NCBI RefSeq assembly: GCF_009866965.1
Contig: NZ_SPKJ01000008.1
Coordinates: forward strand, 21,200-85,199
Source of the DNA: Propylenella binzhouense
Lineage (GTDB): Bacteria > Pseudomonadota > Alphaproteobacteria > Rhizobiales > Afifellaceae
Direction of reading: 5' to 3'
DNA: 64,000 nt
The notes under the pieces were generated by a model. The model had not been told where the DNA came from. It ran no database searches and saw only the letters and a program-made list of their open reading frames with translations. A program made the translations under genes and the position numbers. Below, in pieces: positions 26,029-35,078 of the stretch. The first letter of the stretch is position 1, and the number at the start of each line of letters is the position of its first letter.

Positions 26029-26450
26029 GTCGGCCTCAGGAGATCGATGGTCCGCGAGATCATCTCGCGCGCCTGCTGGATCATCTGCAGATTCGCTTCG
26101 TATGTGCGGGTGGCTTCCCGCATGTCCGCCATCTCGACGAGCACGTTGACGTTCGGGAACTTGACGAATCCCGCCGCGTCGGCGGCCGGATGGCCGGGAT
26201 CGAACTCCATGCGGAAGGGCGCCCGGTCGACGCCGATCCGGTCGACCCTCACCAGCTCGACCTCGGCGGCGCGGTCCAGCTCCTCCGCGAAGGTCACCGT
26301 CTTGCGCGCGTAGGGATCCGCGCCCGGGGCCGACCCGGTCGACTGCGCGTTGGCGAGGTTCTCCGAGACGACCCTGAGCCGCGTGGATTGCGCGGCGAGG
26401 CCGGACCCGGAGATGCGGAGCGCAGCCTGGAGCGGATCGAGCGCGCTCAC
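26025..26450 (-). CDS. flgC: Proximal rod protein FlgC
   Basis: The 141-residue product begins '[39 protein letters not shown]' and ends '[23 protein letters not shown]', typical FlgC. The GTG start overlaps the flgB stop as GTGA. The frame is open further upstream, but that part overlaps flgB. Confidence 0.95.
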   Translation of the reverse strand: MSALDPLQAALRISGSGLAAQSTRLRVVSENLANAQSTGSAPGADPYARKTVTFAEELDRAAEVELVRVDRIGVDRAPFRMEFDPGHPAADAAGFVKFPNVNVLVEMADMREATRTYEANLQMIQQAREMISRTIDLLRPT

Positions 26451-26827
26451 CCCCTGAGCCCCATCATGACCATGCGGTGGAACGCCTTCACGATGCCGGT
26501 GTTCAGCGAGAAGTCGCGCTGCACTTCCCCGGCCTTGATCATCTCGTCCTCGACCGCGACCGAATTGCCGGAATGCGTAACGTCCCAGCCGTCGACCCGC
26601 TCGACCGTGCTGGTGCGCAACCCTGCCGGCTCGAGATCCATGTGGCCCGGAGCCGTCTTGGCCAGTTTGGTGCCGAAGCTGTCGAGCACGTCCTGAAAGG
26701 GCTCGATCTCGCGCGCGGAATAGCCGGGTGTGTTGGCGTTCGAGACGTTCTCCGCCACCGTCGCCTGCCTGACGGCGAGCCACCCCGCGCGGCGCGAGGC
26801 GAGGTCGAACAGATAGACTCCGTCCAC
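26447..26827 (-). CDS. flgB: Proximal rod protein FlgB
   Basis: The 126-residue protein contains '[22 protein letters not shown]' and ends 'MVMMGLRG', matching FlgB. It starts with a GTG and heads the flgB-flgC-fliE-flgG-flgA-flgI run. A flagellar motif copy lies 46 bp upstream. Confidence 0.94.
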   Translation of the reverse strand: MDGVYLFDLASRRAGWLAVRQATVAENVSNANTPGYSAREIEPFQDVLDSFGTKLAKTAPGHMDLEPAGLRTSTVERVDGWDVTHSGNSVAVEDEMIKAGEVQRDFSLNTGIVKAFHRMVMMGLRG

Positions 26828-26872
26828 GAAGGCCGCTCCCGATCACCAGTCAGGGCGGACCTTACGGCGGGA

Positions 26873-26889
26873 ATCTTGTCCGAGGCTGG
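26873..26889 (-). promoter_or_regulatory. Shared flagellar motif, copy 6 (flgB)
   Basis: Plus-strand ATCTTGTCCGAGGCTGG matches 14 of 17 consensus positions, keeping CTTG and the CTGG end. It lies in the 102-bp gap between flgB and the gene after flhB. Confidence 0.4.
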
Positions 26890-26929
26890 CGCGGCAGGCC
26901 CGCGGCCGCGGGGGGAGCGCCCTCCGGGA

Positions 26930-27358
26930 TCAGGAACCCGCGAGGCGCGCGTCGCCGAGGGCCGCCACGAGCCGCCGCGTATTGGCTTCCGGCGAAGGGT
27001 CCGGGGCCGCGAACGCGATATAGTGGATGTCGACGGCGGTCTCATCGCCGCGAAGCTCGAGATTGAACAACACCGTCACGCCCATGTGCCGGAACTCGAG
27101 ATCGAGCATGACCGCCGGTGCGGCGCGCCAGTCGATCTCGACCTGCGCGGCGGCGCCGAAGCGCAGCGTTCCCGGCTTGAACAGGAGTTCCACCGAGGAG
27201 TTCACCAGATCCGCAATGTTCGCGTAGCGCTCGAACCTGACGAAGGCGACAAGATCCGCCACGTCGATCAGGCGCAGCTCGTCCGCTACCTCCCGAAGGG
27301 CTTCCGTGAGCGCCCGCTCCCGCCGAAGCGCGTGATCGTCCCGAACTTGCATCAACAT
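26930..27358 (-). CDS. Conserved-looking protein of unknown function in the flagellar run
   Basis: The 142-residue soluble protein has an N-terminal helical part ('RERALTEALREVADEL') and a beta-rich second half with 'VTVLFNLELRGDETAVDIHYIAF'. I do not recognise the family and see no membrane segment. It starts 9 bp beyond the flhB stop and is followed by a 102-bp gap before flgB, so it is the last gene of the motA-to-flhB operon. A motility function is inferred only from this placement. Confidence 0.65.
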   Translation of the reverse strand: MLMQVRDDHALRRERALTEALREVADELRLIDVADLVAFVRFERYANIADLVNSSVELLFKPGTLRFGAAAQVEIDWRAAPAVMLDLEFRHMGVTVLFNLELRGDETAVDIHYIAFAAPDPSPEANTRRLVAALGDARLAGS

Positions 27359-27367
27359 CTTTATGCG

Positions 27368-28450
27368 TCACCTCGCCGGCGGCCGTGCCGCCGTCTTGGC
27401 GTAGAGGAAATATATCACTTCGGCCACGGCGCGGTAGAAATCGGGCGGGATCGCCTGGTCGATCGCGACGCTGTCGTAGAGGGACCGTGCGAGCGCCTTG
27501 TCCTCGACCACCGGAATGCCGTTCTCCTCCGCGATGCGGCGGATCGTGAGGGCGATCAGATCCTGCCCCTTGGCGAGGACGACCGGCGCCCCGCCCTCCT
27601 CGCGCACGTAGCGCAGCGCGACCGCGAAGTGCGTCGGATTGGCGATGACCAGCGTCGCTTGCGGGACGGCCGCCATCATGCGCTTGCGGTTGCGATCGAG
27701 GGAGAGCGAGCGCAGGCGCGCCTTCACGAGCGGATCGCCCTCCATTTCCCGGAACTCGTCCTTCACCTCCTGGCGCGTCATGCGCAGGTCGCGCCGCCAT
27801 TGCAGCTGCGCCCAGACGAGATCGGCCGAGACGAGCAGGATGGTGGCGACGCAGACCGCGGAGAGCAGCCGGATCGACATGTCGAGGATGAGCTGCGGGA
27901 TCGTGTTGGGATCGATCAGCATGGCATTGAACATGCCTGCCGTTTCCGAGCGCAGGAGCAGCGCGACGACGCCGGTGATGGCGACGAACTTGAACACGGA
28001 CTTGGCGAACTCGACCTGGCCCGAAAGCCCGAAGATGCGGGCGAACCCCTTGCCCGGCGAGAGCCTCGACCAGTCCGGCTTGATCCGCTCCAGCACCAGC
28101 CGCGGCGCGTTCTGGAGGACGGCGGCCGCGATGCCGGCAACGGCAAGCAGGACGACGATCGGCACCAGGAACCGGAGCGCCTCCCGGAACACCGCCTGCC
28201 AGAGCAATATCGCGTCCATGCCATTGTCGAGCGACCATCCCGCCGGGTCATCGAGCAAGCGGCTCAGCACCAATGCCAGCCTTCCGGCGTGCTGATTGAT
28301 GAGGAAGCCGAAGACGATCAGTATCGCACTGAATGATGCGAAGACCGCCGCTTCGCGGGAGATGGGGACGCGACCTTTTTCGATGGAATCCCGAATTTTC
28401 CTTTCGGTAGGTTCCTCGGTTTTGCTGTCTTTTTCAGGCGTATCGGCCAC
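27368..28450 (-). CDS. flhB: Flagellar biosynthesis protein FlhB
   Basis: The 360-residue protein begins 'VADTPEKDSKTEEPTERKIRDSIEKGRVP' (GTG start) and has four membrane helices. It carries the autocleavage motif NPTH at residues 271-274. FlhB controls the switch from rod/hook to filament export together with FliK. No good Shine-Dalgarno is visible, but the family N-terminus supports the GTG. It lies 11 bp after fliG. Confidence 0.96.
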   Translation of the reverse strand: MADTPEKDSKTEEPTERKIRDSIEKGRVPISREAAVFASFSAILIVFGFLINQHAGRLALVLSRLLDDPAGWSLDNGMDAILLWQAVFREALRFLVPIVVLLAVAGIAAAVLQNAPRLVLERIKPDWSRLSPGKGFARIFGLSGQVEFAKSVFKFVAITGVVALLLRSETAGMFNAMLIDPNTIPQLILDMSIRLLSAVCVATILLVSADLVWAQLQWRRDLRMTRQEVKDEFREMEGDPLVKARLRSLSLDRNRKRMMAAVPQATLVIANPTHFAVALRYVREEGGAPVVLAKGQDLIALTIRRIAEENGIPVVEDKALARSLYDSVAIDQAIPPDFYRAVAEVIYFLYAKTAARPPAR

Positions 28451-28461
28451 GATGCAGCAAC

Positions 28462-29517
28462 TTACTGGTAATATTCGGCGTCTTCGGTGGCGTTGAGCTC
28501 GATTTCGCCGCGCTCCGCCATGCCGAGCGCGATGTCGGCAATCGTCCGGCGGGCCTTGATGACGTCGCGCTGCGGGGCCGGCTCGCCGTTCGCGAGCTCC
28601 GCCTCGACGATGCGGCGCGCGCGCGAGGCGAGCGAGGAGAGGATGAGGTCCCGGAACTCGGCGTCGGTTCCCTTGAGCGCGAGGACGACGCGCTCCGTCG
28701 AGATCTGGTCGAAGAGGACCATGCGCGCCTTGGGCGTGAGCTTGCCGATGTCCTCGAAGGTGAAGAGCAGCCCCTTCAGGATCTCCGCCGCCTTCGGCCG
28801 CTCCTCCGAAAGGCTCTGGAGGACGTCCTCCATCTGCTCGCGGTCCATCTTGTTGATGATGTCGGCCATTCGCGCATGCGCATCGGCGCCGGTCTTGCGC
28901 GCGAGGTTGAGGAGCAGGTCCTCGTGCAGGGTGCCCTCGACGAGGCGCATTGCCGGCTCCATGACCGGCTTCAGGCTGAACATGCGGCGCATGAGGGCGT
29001 TGCGCACGCTGCGCGGCAGATGCCCCATCACCTTCGCGGCGCAGGTCGGGCTCACCTTGGAGAGGATCAGCGCCGCGGTCTGCGGATGCTCCTTGACGAG
29101 ATAGGAGGCGAAGACCGTCTCCGAGACGGAGGAGAGCCGCTCCCACATCGTCTGGTTGGAGCTTCCGAGCACGTCCGACATGATGTCGGCGATCTGCTCC
29201 GGCGGCAGCACGCCCAGGAGCAGCTGCTCGACCTCCCGCGCGGTGCCGAGCAGGCTCGCGCCGGACGAGAACTGCACCGCGAATTCCTCGATGACGCCCT
29301 CGATCGCCTGCGGCGATACCGGGCCGAGATCGGAGGCCGCGCGCGTGATCTGGCGGAGCTCGATCTCGTCGAAATGCTTCAGGAGCTGCGTCGCCAGCGG
29401 CTTGCCCATGGCAAGCAGCAGCGCGGCCACCTTGTCCGGCCCGCGCAGCGGCTTGACGGCGAGCGCCTTTCCGGGCGCCGCCGCAGCCCTCGGGAACTTG
29501 AGGTCAGGCGCCGCCAT
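28462..29517 (-). CDS. fliG: Flagellar motor switch protein FliG
   Basis: The 351-residue protein has 'GPDKVAALLLAMGKPLATQLLKHFDEIEL' at the start, a middle 'LSKVSPTCAAKVMGHLPRSVRNALMRRM' (armadillo) region, and a charged C-terminal torque domain ('MVLFDQISTERVVLALKGTDAEFRDLILSSLASRARRIVEAEL'). FliG transmits torque from MotA. Its start overlaps the end of fliN by 14 bases. Confidence 0.96.
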   Translation of the reverse strand: MAAPDLKFPRAAAAPGKALAVKPLRGPDKVAALLLAMGKPLATQLLKHFDEIELRQITRAASDLGPVSPQAIEGVIEEFAVQFSSGASLLGTAREVEQLLLGVLPPEQIADIMSDVLGSSNQTMWERLSSVSETVFASYLVKEHPQTAALILSKVSPTCAAKVMGHLPRSVRNALMRRMFSLKPVMEPAMRLVEGTLHEDLLLNLARKTGADAHARMADIINKMDREQMEDVLQSLSEERPKAAEILKGLLFTFEDIGKLTPKARMVLFDQISTERVVLALKGTDAEFRDLILSSLASRARRIVEAELANGEPAPQRDVIKARRTIADIALGMAERGEIELNATEDAEYYQ

Positions 29518-29845
29518 CGGAGCCCGACTGCCCGACGATCTCCGTCAGGGAGACGCCGAACCGGGAGTTGTCCTCCTCCACCACGACGACTTCGCCCCGG
29601 GCGACGACGCGGCCGTTCACCACCACGTCCACCGGCTCGCCGATCCTGTGGTCGAGCGGGATCACGGCGCCGCGTCCGAGCTTCATCAGATTGGCGACGG
29701 GCATGGTGGTGGAGCCGAGGACGACCTGGACCGAGACGGGAATGCGCAGGATGGCGTCGAGATGGCGGCCGGGCTCGGGGGCGGGCCTTGGCGGCTCGCC
29801 GGCAGCGCCGGCGGTCGAGCCGAAGAGAGCGTCACTGTGCGACAT
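29504..29845 (-). CDS. fliN: Flagellar motor switch protein FliN
   Basis: The 113-residue product has a disordered N-terminus and a SpoA domain, 'AILRIPVSVQVVLGSTTMPVANLMKLGRGAVIPLDHRIGEPVDVVVNGRVVARGEVVVVEEDNSRFGVSLTEIV'. It builds the lower C-ring. The ATG at 29845 is chosen because the preceding part of the frame has no family match. Confidence 0.95.
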   Translation of the reverse strand: MSHSDALFGSTAGAAGEPPRPAPEPGRHLDAILRIPVSVQVVLGSTTMPVANLMKLGRGAVIPLDHRIGEPVDVVVNGRVVARGEVVVVEEDNSRFGVSLTEIVGQSGSDGGA

Positions 29846-29889
29846 GGAGACCGGGGCCTTTGGCTGGAACTCGGGGTGGGACGGTCGGG

Positions 29890-30234
29890 TCAGGCATTGC
29901 CAGGCAGGATGCGGGCCGCGGCGGCATCCCACTCGCCGGACGCCCGGGCGACCTCCGCCCTCGCCGTGCGAAGCTCGCCGTCGAGACGGCCGAGCACCGC
30001 ACGGCCTTCCTCGATGCGCTCGGCGAGCGCGGCGAGGGTCTCGCCGGAACGGCCGTTGACGTCGTGGATCGCGCGCTCCAGGCCGCCCAGCGCCTCCCGG
30101 GTCTGCTCGAACACGCGTTCGTAGTCGGCGTGGTAGAGCCGCAGGCGCTTGAGCTCGCGGTACATGGCGGTCACGCGCGCGCTCGTCAGCAGCAGCGCGA
30201 CGACGAGAACGCCGTCAACCAGAAACGAGGTCAT
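29890..30234 (-). CDS. DUF6468-like membrane-anchored coiled-coil protein
   Basis: The 114-residue protein has one N-terminal membrane helix (residues 2-20) followed by a coiled coil to the C-terminus. A protein with this build, between fliM and fliN, is common in alphaproteobacterial flagellar clusters and is known as DUF6468; that label is from memory. It overlaps the fliM end by 20 bases. The function is unknown; a role at the C-ring or stator is possible. Confidence 0.65.
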   Translation of the reverse strand: MTSFLVDGVLVVALLLTSARVTAMYRELKRLRLYHADYERVFEQTREALGGLERAIHDVNGRSGETLAALAERIEEGRAVLGRLDGELRTARAEVARASGEWDAAAARILPGNA

Positions 30235-31159
30235 CGATCACGTCCTCGTTCTTGTCGATGAAGTCTTCCACCCGCAGCGTGTAGACGGAATCGGAACGGC
30301 CCAGCTCGCACCAGAAGAGCGGCTGGTCGGCACATTCGAGCCGGACCCGCGTGCGCGGCGTCGCCTCGAGCGGCAGAATCATGCCGGCCCTGAGCTCCGC
30401 CACCTCGCCGAGCGTCATCTCACGCTCCTCCAGGATCGCGCGCAGCCGCACCTCGGTGCGCGCGACCTCCGAGTGGATCTGCCGCGTCCAGCGCGGATCG
30501 CTCGGCGAGACGTCGCCGGAGAGCACACGGGCGAGGTTCTGACGCATCGGCGTCAGCGCCGATTGCGGGATGACGATGAACATGTCGCCGCCGCGTTCAT
30601 GGGCCTGCATGGCTATGCGCGTGACGACGGCCGGGTTGTTGCGCCGCCCGATGACCGCGAAGTCGAGGCGCGTCTCGACCCGCTCGATCTTGAACGGGGC
30701 CTCGCCGACGGAGGCGAAGCAGGCGGCGAGCGCGGCTGCGACATGCTCGAAGACGAGCTGCGCGACCTTCATTTCGATGGTGGTGAAGGCGCGGTCCTCG
30801 GGATCCTGCGGCTCGGTGCCGTCGCCGCCGAAAAGCGCCTCCAGGATCGCGTTCGTGCAATCGCGATCGAGCCCCACGAGGATGCGGGTGTCCCACTCGC
30901 TCGCATAGAGCACGGCCGCGACGGCGCCGCGCTGATAGGCCGACAGCACATCGCCGATGCGCCCCGTCTCGACCCCCTCCATGGAAAGGAGGATCGGCGA
31001 GGGCGAGAGCGGGCGGAGGGCGTCGGCACAGCTCGTCGCCAGGCGGTCGAAGACCACCCTGAGCATGGGCATCCGGTCGATCGAGATGCCCGCGACCTCC
31101 AGCAGCCGGTCATGAACGGGCGGCTGCATGTCGGGATCGGCGATACCGGCGGCACTCAT
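30215..31159 (-). CDS. fliM: Flagellar motor switch protein FliM
   Basis: The 314-residue protein has the CheC-like middle domain and a C-terminal SpoA domain ('TLGEVAELRAGMILPLEATPRTRVRLECADQPLFWCELG'). The N-terminal CheY-binding 'LSQxEIDALL' peptide is not obvious. It lies 3 bp after motA. Confidence 0.92.
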   Translation of the reverse strand: MSAAGIADPDMQPPVHDRLLEVAGISIDRMPMLRVVFDRLATSCADALRPLSPSPILLSMEGVETGRIGDVLSAYQRGAVAAVLYASEWDTRILVGLDRDCTNAILEALFGGDGTEPQDPEDRAFTTIEMKVAQLVFEHVAAALAACFASVGEAPFKIERVETRLDFAVIGRRNNPAVVTRIAMQAHERGGDMFIVIPQSALTPMRQNLARVLSGDVSPSDPRWTRQIHSEVARTEVRLRAILEEREMTLGEVAELRAGMILPLEATPRTRVRLECADQPLFWCELGRSDSVYTLRVEDFIDKNEDVIDDLVSG

Positions 31160-31162
31160 CCG

Positions 31163-32050
31163 CTATGCCGCCTGCTTCTGCGGCTCGGCCGCCCGGCCGC
31201 CGCCGGCGATCGTCTCGCTCTCCACCTCGTCGATCGAGGGGCGATCGAGGGCCGAGATCGTCTTGCGGCCATGTTCGAGCGCGATCTGCGGCATCGCCCC
31301 GTTCATGAAGGCTAGCAGCGTCTGCTTCACGATGACGTAGAGCCGGCACCGCTTCTCGCGGCTGACCTTCACCTTGTGCGCGAGCGGGCCGACCACGCCG
31401 TAGGAGAGGAAGATGCCCGCGAAGGTTCCGACCAGCGCCGCACCGATCAGGTGACCGAGGAGTTCGGGCGATTCGTTGAGCGCGCCCATCGCCTTGATCA
31501 CGCCCAGCACGGCCGCGACGATGCCGAGCGCCGGCAGCGCTTCCGACACCGAGACGAGGGCGTTGTAGGGCTTCAGCTTGTCGCGATTGACGGTGTGGAT
31601 CTCCTCGTCCATCAGCGCCTCGATCTCGTGGGTTCGGGCGTTGCCGATGATGATGAGCCGGCAATAATCGCAGATGAAGTGCGTCAGATCCCTGTCGGCG
31701 AGGACCGTCGGGAAGCGCTTGAAGATTTCCGACTGCTCGGGATTGTCGATGTGCTCCTCGACCTCGTTCCGCGCCTTGGACCGCAATTCGCGCATCAGCG
31801 AGTAGAGCAGCCCCAGGAGGTCGAGATAGTCGCGCTGCTTCGGGCCGCCCCCGAGGATGGCCTGGACGGAGGCGCGGCCGGTATCGGCGACGGTGGAGAG
31901 CGGATTGGCGATGATGAACGTGCCGAGCGCGCTTCCGCCGATGATGACGAATTCCCAAGGCTGCCAGATGACGGCGAGATGCCCGCCGAGCGCGGCGAAG
32001 CCGCCGAGCATGCACCCGATCGCGATGATCAAGCCGATGAAGAATCCCAA
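31163..32050 (-). CDS. motA: Flagellar stator protein MotA
   Basis: The 295-residue protein has four membrane helices and the typical '[24 protein letters not shown]' start. The helix-3 region is '[20 protein letters not shown]', with the conserved proline, and '[13 protein letters not shown]' follows helix 4. The start is a TTG. It heads a minus-strand run of motA, fliM, DUF6468, fliN, fliG, flhB. A flagellar motif copy lies 48 bp upstream and is shared symmetrically with the divergent DUF1217 operon. Confidence 0.96.
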   Translation of the reverse strand: MGFFIGLIIAIGCMLGGFAALGGHLAVIWQPWEFVIIGGSALGTFIIANPLSTVADTGRASVQAILGGGPKQRDYLDLLGLLYSLMRELRSKARNEVEEHIDNPEQSEIFKRFPTVLADRDLTHFICDYCRLIIIGNARTHEIEALMDEEIHTVNRDKLKPYNALVSVSEALPALGIVAAVLGVIKAMGALNESPELLGHLIGAALVGTFAGIFLSYGVVGPLAHKVKVSREKRCRLYVIVKQTLLAFMNGAMPQIALEHGRKTISALDRPSIDEVESETIAGGGRAAEPQKQAA

Positions 32051-32097
32051 CCGCCCAGCTCCGGACCAGCTCTTCCGGAGCCCGGAATAGCGGGCAA

Positions 32098-32138
32098 GGC
32101 TTGCGTGAAACTGGCTCGACGCCAGCTTCGGGCAAGCC
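32098..32138. promoter_or_regulatory. Symmetrical divergent element: flagellar motif copies 7 and 8
   Basis: GGCTTGCGTGAAACTGG (32098-32114) faces CCAGCTTCGGGCAAGCC (32122-32138) around a 7-bp centre. Both the outer arms (GGCTTGC/GCAAGCC) and the inner arms (CTGGC/GCCAG) are perfect with equal 6-bp spacing. One half is placed for motA and the other for the DUF1217-flgF-fliI operon. The two halves are the motif found singly at six other operon heads. Confidence 0.7.
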
Positions 32139-32181
32139 GGACGGCCGAAGGTGGCGTCGCTCCATTGATCGGGGACCGCCC

Positions 32182-32964
32182 GTGCTTTCGACCTTCACGA
32201 GCTATCGGATGATTTCCGGCAGTCTGACCCAGTCGCTCGAGCGCACGTCGCAGCAACCCGTCGTCGCGCGCGAGAGCGCCTATTACCTGGAGAACATCGT
32301 GAAGGTGAAGTCGATCGACGACTTCATGGAGAACGATCGGCTGTTCTCCTACGCCATGAAGGCCTACGGCCTCGGCGACATGACCTATGCCAAGGCGTTC
32401 ATGGGCAAGGTGCTCGAAGGCGGCATCGACGATTCCGACAGCTTTGCCAACCAGCTCACCGACAAGCGCTACCAGGACTTTGCCCAGGCGTTCAACTTCG
32501 TCCGCTACGGCGAGACTGCGACCGTCTTCACCCGCGCGCAGCAGGGCACCGTCGACAAATACGTGCGCCAGACGCTCGAGGAGGACGCGGGCTCGTCCAA
32601 TGACGGGGTCCGGCTCGCGCTCTATTTCCAGCGCAAGGCGTCGTCGGTGACGAGCGCCTACGGCATCCTCGCCGATACCGCCCTCATCCAGGTGGTGCAG
32701 ACGGCGTTCGGCATCTCCTCCCTCACCTCCATGTCCGACATCGACCGCCAGGCGGACTTCATCACCTCCAAGCTCGACATTTCCGACCTCCAGGACCCGG
32801 AGAAGGTCGACAGGCTCCTGCAGCGCTTCACCGCGATGTGGGACGCGGAGAACGGGACGACGCAGTCGGTGTCCCCGGCGATCCTGATCAGCCAGCCGGT
32901 GGCGGCGGGGATCGGCACGGACCTGCTGATGAGCCTGCAGGGGCTCAAGCTCGGGGGCAATTAG
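32182..32964 (+). CDS. DUF1217 flagellar protein
   Basis: The 260-residue product starts at a GTG and begins '[22 protein letters not shown]', typical of DUF1217 proteins that precede flgF in rhizobial flagellar loci. It is mainly helical with repeated '[22 protein letters not shown]' and '[21 protein letters not shown]' segments. No membrane segment is seen. It is directly followed by flgF (stop and start adjacent). The exact role is unknown. Confidence 0.88.
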   Translation: MLSTFTSYRMISGSLTQSLERTSQQPVVARESAYYLENIVKVKSIDDFMENDRLFSYAMKAYGLGDMTYAKAFMGKVLEGGIDDSDSFANQLTDKRYQDFAQAFNFVRYGETATVFTRAQQGTVDKYVRQTLEEDAGSSNDGVRLALYFQRKASSVTSAYGILADTALIQVVQTAFGISSLTSMSDIDRQADFITSKLDISDLQDPEKVDRLLQRFTAMWDAENGTTQSVSPAILISQPVAAGIGTDLLMSLQGLKLGGN

Positions 32965-33687
32965 GTGGAGAGCAGCCTCTACGTATCGCTGTCCGGCCAG
33001 ATCGCGCTGGAGCGCCGGCTCGAAACGATCGCCCGCAACATGGCGAACGTGAGCACCGCAGGCTACCGGGCGGACGAAGTGAGCTTCGAGGCCATCCTCT
33101 CCCGGACCGGCGATCCCGTCGCCTTCGCCTCGACCGGCGAGACCTTCATCGAACGCCGTTCGGGCGCCATGACGCAGACGGGAAATCCTCTCGACGTCGC
33201 GGTCAGGGGCGAGGGCTGGTTCGCGATCCAGACACCGGCCGGCATTGCCTATACCCGCGACGGCCGGATGCGGATGCTCCCGACGGGAGAGCTCCAGACG
33301 CTCGCCGGCCATCCCGTCCTCGATGTCGGGAATGCGCCGATCCAGCTCGATCCGGACGGCGGCGCGATCTCCATCGCAAGCGACGGCATGATCACCCAGG
33401 CCGGCGAACAGCGCGGCGCGATCGGCCTCTTCAGCATCGACCCGGCGGCCGGGCTGAAGCGCTACGACAGCTCCGCGGTCATCCCCGATCGCCCGGCCGC
33501 GCCCGTTCTCGATTTCGCGGAAAACGGCGTCGCTCAGGGCTTCGTCGAAGGGTCGAACGTCGATCCGGTCCGCGAGCTGACGAAGCTCATCATAATGTCG
33601 CGGGCCTTCGAGGCGACCGCCTCCGCCGTGGCGGAGACGGAGGGAGCGCTCAAGGACACCGTCAAGACCCTCGGCACCTCCGTCTGA
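32965..33687 (+). CDS. flgF: Proximal rod protein FlgF
   Basis: The 240-residue protein starts with a GTG immediately after the previous stop. 'SLYVSLSGQIALERRLETIARNMANVSTAGYRADEV' and the end 'VEGSNVDPVRELTKLIIMSRAFEATASAVAETEGALKDTVKTLG' are typical rod-protein termini. Length and the fliI neighbour indicate FlgF. Confidence 0.94.
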   Translation: MESSLYVSLSGQIALERRLETIARNMANVSTAGYRADEVSFEAILSRTGDPVAFASTGETFIERRSGAMTQTGNPLDVAVRGEGWFAIQTPAGIAYTRDGRMRMLPTGELQTLAGHPVLDVGNAPIQLDPDGGAISIASDGMITQAGEQRGAIGLFSIDPAAGLKRYDSSAVIPDRPAAPVLDFAENGVAQGFVEGSNVDPVRELTKLIIMSRAFEATASAVAETEGALKDTVKTLGTSV

Positions 33688-33731
33688 CGGCAGGCGCCGC
33701 GGCGGATGGAAGGATCGGAAGCAGGCCCGCC

Positions 33732-35060
33732 GTGAACGCGCTCGAACGACTTGCCCAGGCGCTCGCCCCCCACCCGCAGCTGCGATCCTTCGTGCGCGCG
33801 AGCGGGCTCGTGACGGAGGTCACGCCGACGCATTTCCGCATCGCCGGGCTTTCCCATTTCCTGAAGCTCGGCGAATGCATCGCCCTGTCGGAAGGCGGCC
33901 AGGCGATCGGCGAGGTGATCCGCATCGATCCGGCCGCGGCGACGGTCAAGCCCTATGCCGACCTGATCGAGATCGGCCCGGGCACGCGCGTCCATCGCCT
34001 GGGGCCGCTCGCGATCGCCCCCGACGCGAGCTGGAAGGGCCGGGTCATCGACGCGCTCTGCCGCCCGATCGACGAAGGCGGCCCGCTTGCCGCCGGCACG
34101 GTGGAGCGCACCGTCGACGCACCGCCGCCGCCCGCCATCCGCCGCGCGCGCGCCAAGGAGCCGGTCGCCACGGGCGTGCGCGTGCTCGACCTCTTCACGC
34201 CGATCTGCAAGGGGCAGCGGCTCGGCATCTTCGCCGGCTCCGGCATCGGCAAGTCGACGCTGCTCTCGATGCTCGCCCGGGCCCAGACTTTCGACAGCGT
34301 GGTGATCGCGCTCGTCGGCGAGCGCGGCCGCGAGGTCCGCGAGTTCCTCGAGGAGAGCCTCGGTCCGGCGCGCCAGCGCACCGTCGCCGTCGTGGCGACC
34401 GGCGACGAGAGCGCGATGATGCGCCGGCTCGCGCCCCGCACCGCCATGAGCATCGCGGAGTGCCTCCGCGATGCCGGCGAATCGGTGCTCCTCATCGTCG
34501 ATTCGATCACGCGCTATGCCCATGCGGCGCGCGAGGTCGCGCTCGCCGCGGGCGAGCCGGCGGTCGCGCGCGGCTATGCGCCGAGCGTCTTCGGCGACCT
34601 TCCCCGGCTGCTCGAGCGCGCCGGGCCCGGCGAGGACGGCAGCGGGACCATAACCGGGATATTCGCCGTGCTGGTCGACGGCGACGATCACAACGAGCCC
34701 GTCTCCGACGCCATCCGCGGCACGCTCGACGGCCATGTCGTCCTCAGCCGCGCGATCGCCGACCAGGGCCGCTATCCGGCCGTCGACCTTCTCGGCTCCC
34801 TCTCCCGCCTCGCCCGGCACGCCTGGTCGGCCGACCAGCGGATCCTGGTCGGGCGCCTGAGGACCATGGTCGCGCGCTACGAGGACAGCCGGGACCTGCG
34901 GCTGATGGGAGCCTACCATCCCGGCGCGGACGCCGAGCTCGACCAGGCGGTGGCGCTCGTTCCGGCGCTCTACCAGGCGATCGCGCAGGACCCCTCGTCG
35001 CCGCCCTCGCGGGATGCCTTCCGCGAGCTTGCCGACGCTTTGCAGGGACCGCGGCCGTAG
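33732..35060 (+). CDS. fliI: Flagellar export ATPase FliI
   Basis: The 442-residue protein has Walker A GSGIGKST at residues 169-176, 'GERGREVREFLEESLG', Walker B 'LLIVDSITRYAHAAREVALAAGEP' and 'DQGRYPAVDLLGSLSRL'. It is the F1-beta-like ATPase of flagellar export. A GTG start at 33732 fits the family length. It ends the DUF1217-flgF-fliI operon and converges on tcuB with an 18-bp gap. Confidence 0.96.
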   Translation: MNALERLAQALAPHPQLRSFVRASGLVTEVTPTHFRIAGLSHFLKLGECIALSEGGQAIGEVIRIDPAAATVKPYADLIEIGPGTRVHRLGPLAIAPDASWKGRVIDALCRPIDEGGPLAAGTVERTVDAPPPPAIRRARAKEPVATGVRVLDLFTPICKGQRLGIFAGSGIGKSTLLSMLARAQTFDSVVIALVGERGREVREFLEESLGPARQRTVAVVATGDESAMMRRLAPRTAMSIAECLRDAGESVLLIVDSITRYAHAAREVALAAGEPAVARGYAPSVFGDLPRLLERAGPGEDGSGTITGIFAVLVDGDDHNEPVSDAIRGTLDGHVVLSRAIADQGRYPAVDLLGSLSRLARHAWSADQRILVGRLRTMVARYEDSRDLRLMGAYHPGADAELDQAVALVPALYQAIAQDPSSPPSRDAFRELADALQGPRP

Positions 35061-35078
35061 CGGCCCGGCCGTCCCGTC

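Noticed and set aside
27368..29146. Long frame covering flhB plus part of fliG
   Set aside because: Only the part from the GTG at 28450 matches FlhB; the upstream part is antisense-like sequence over fliG.
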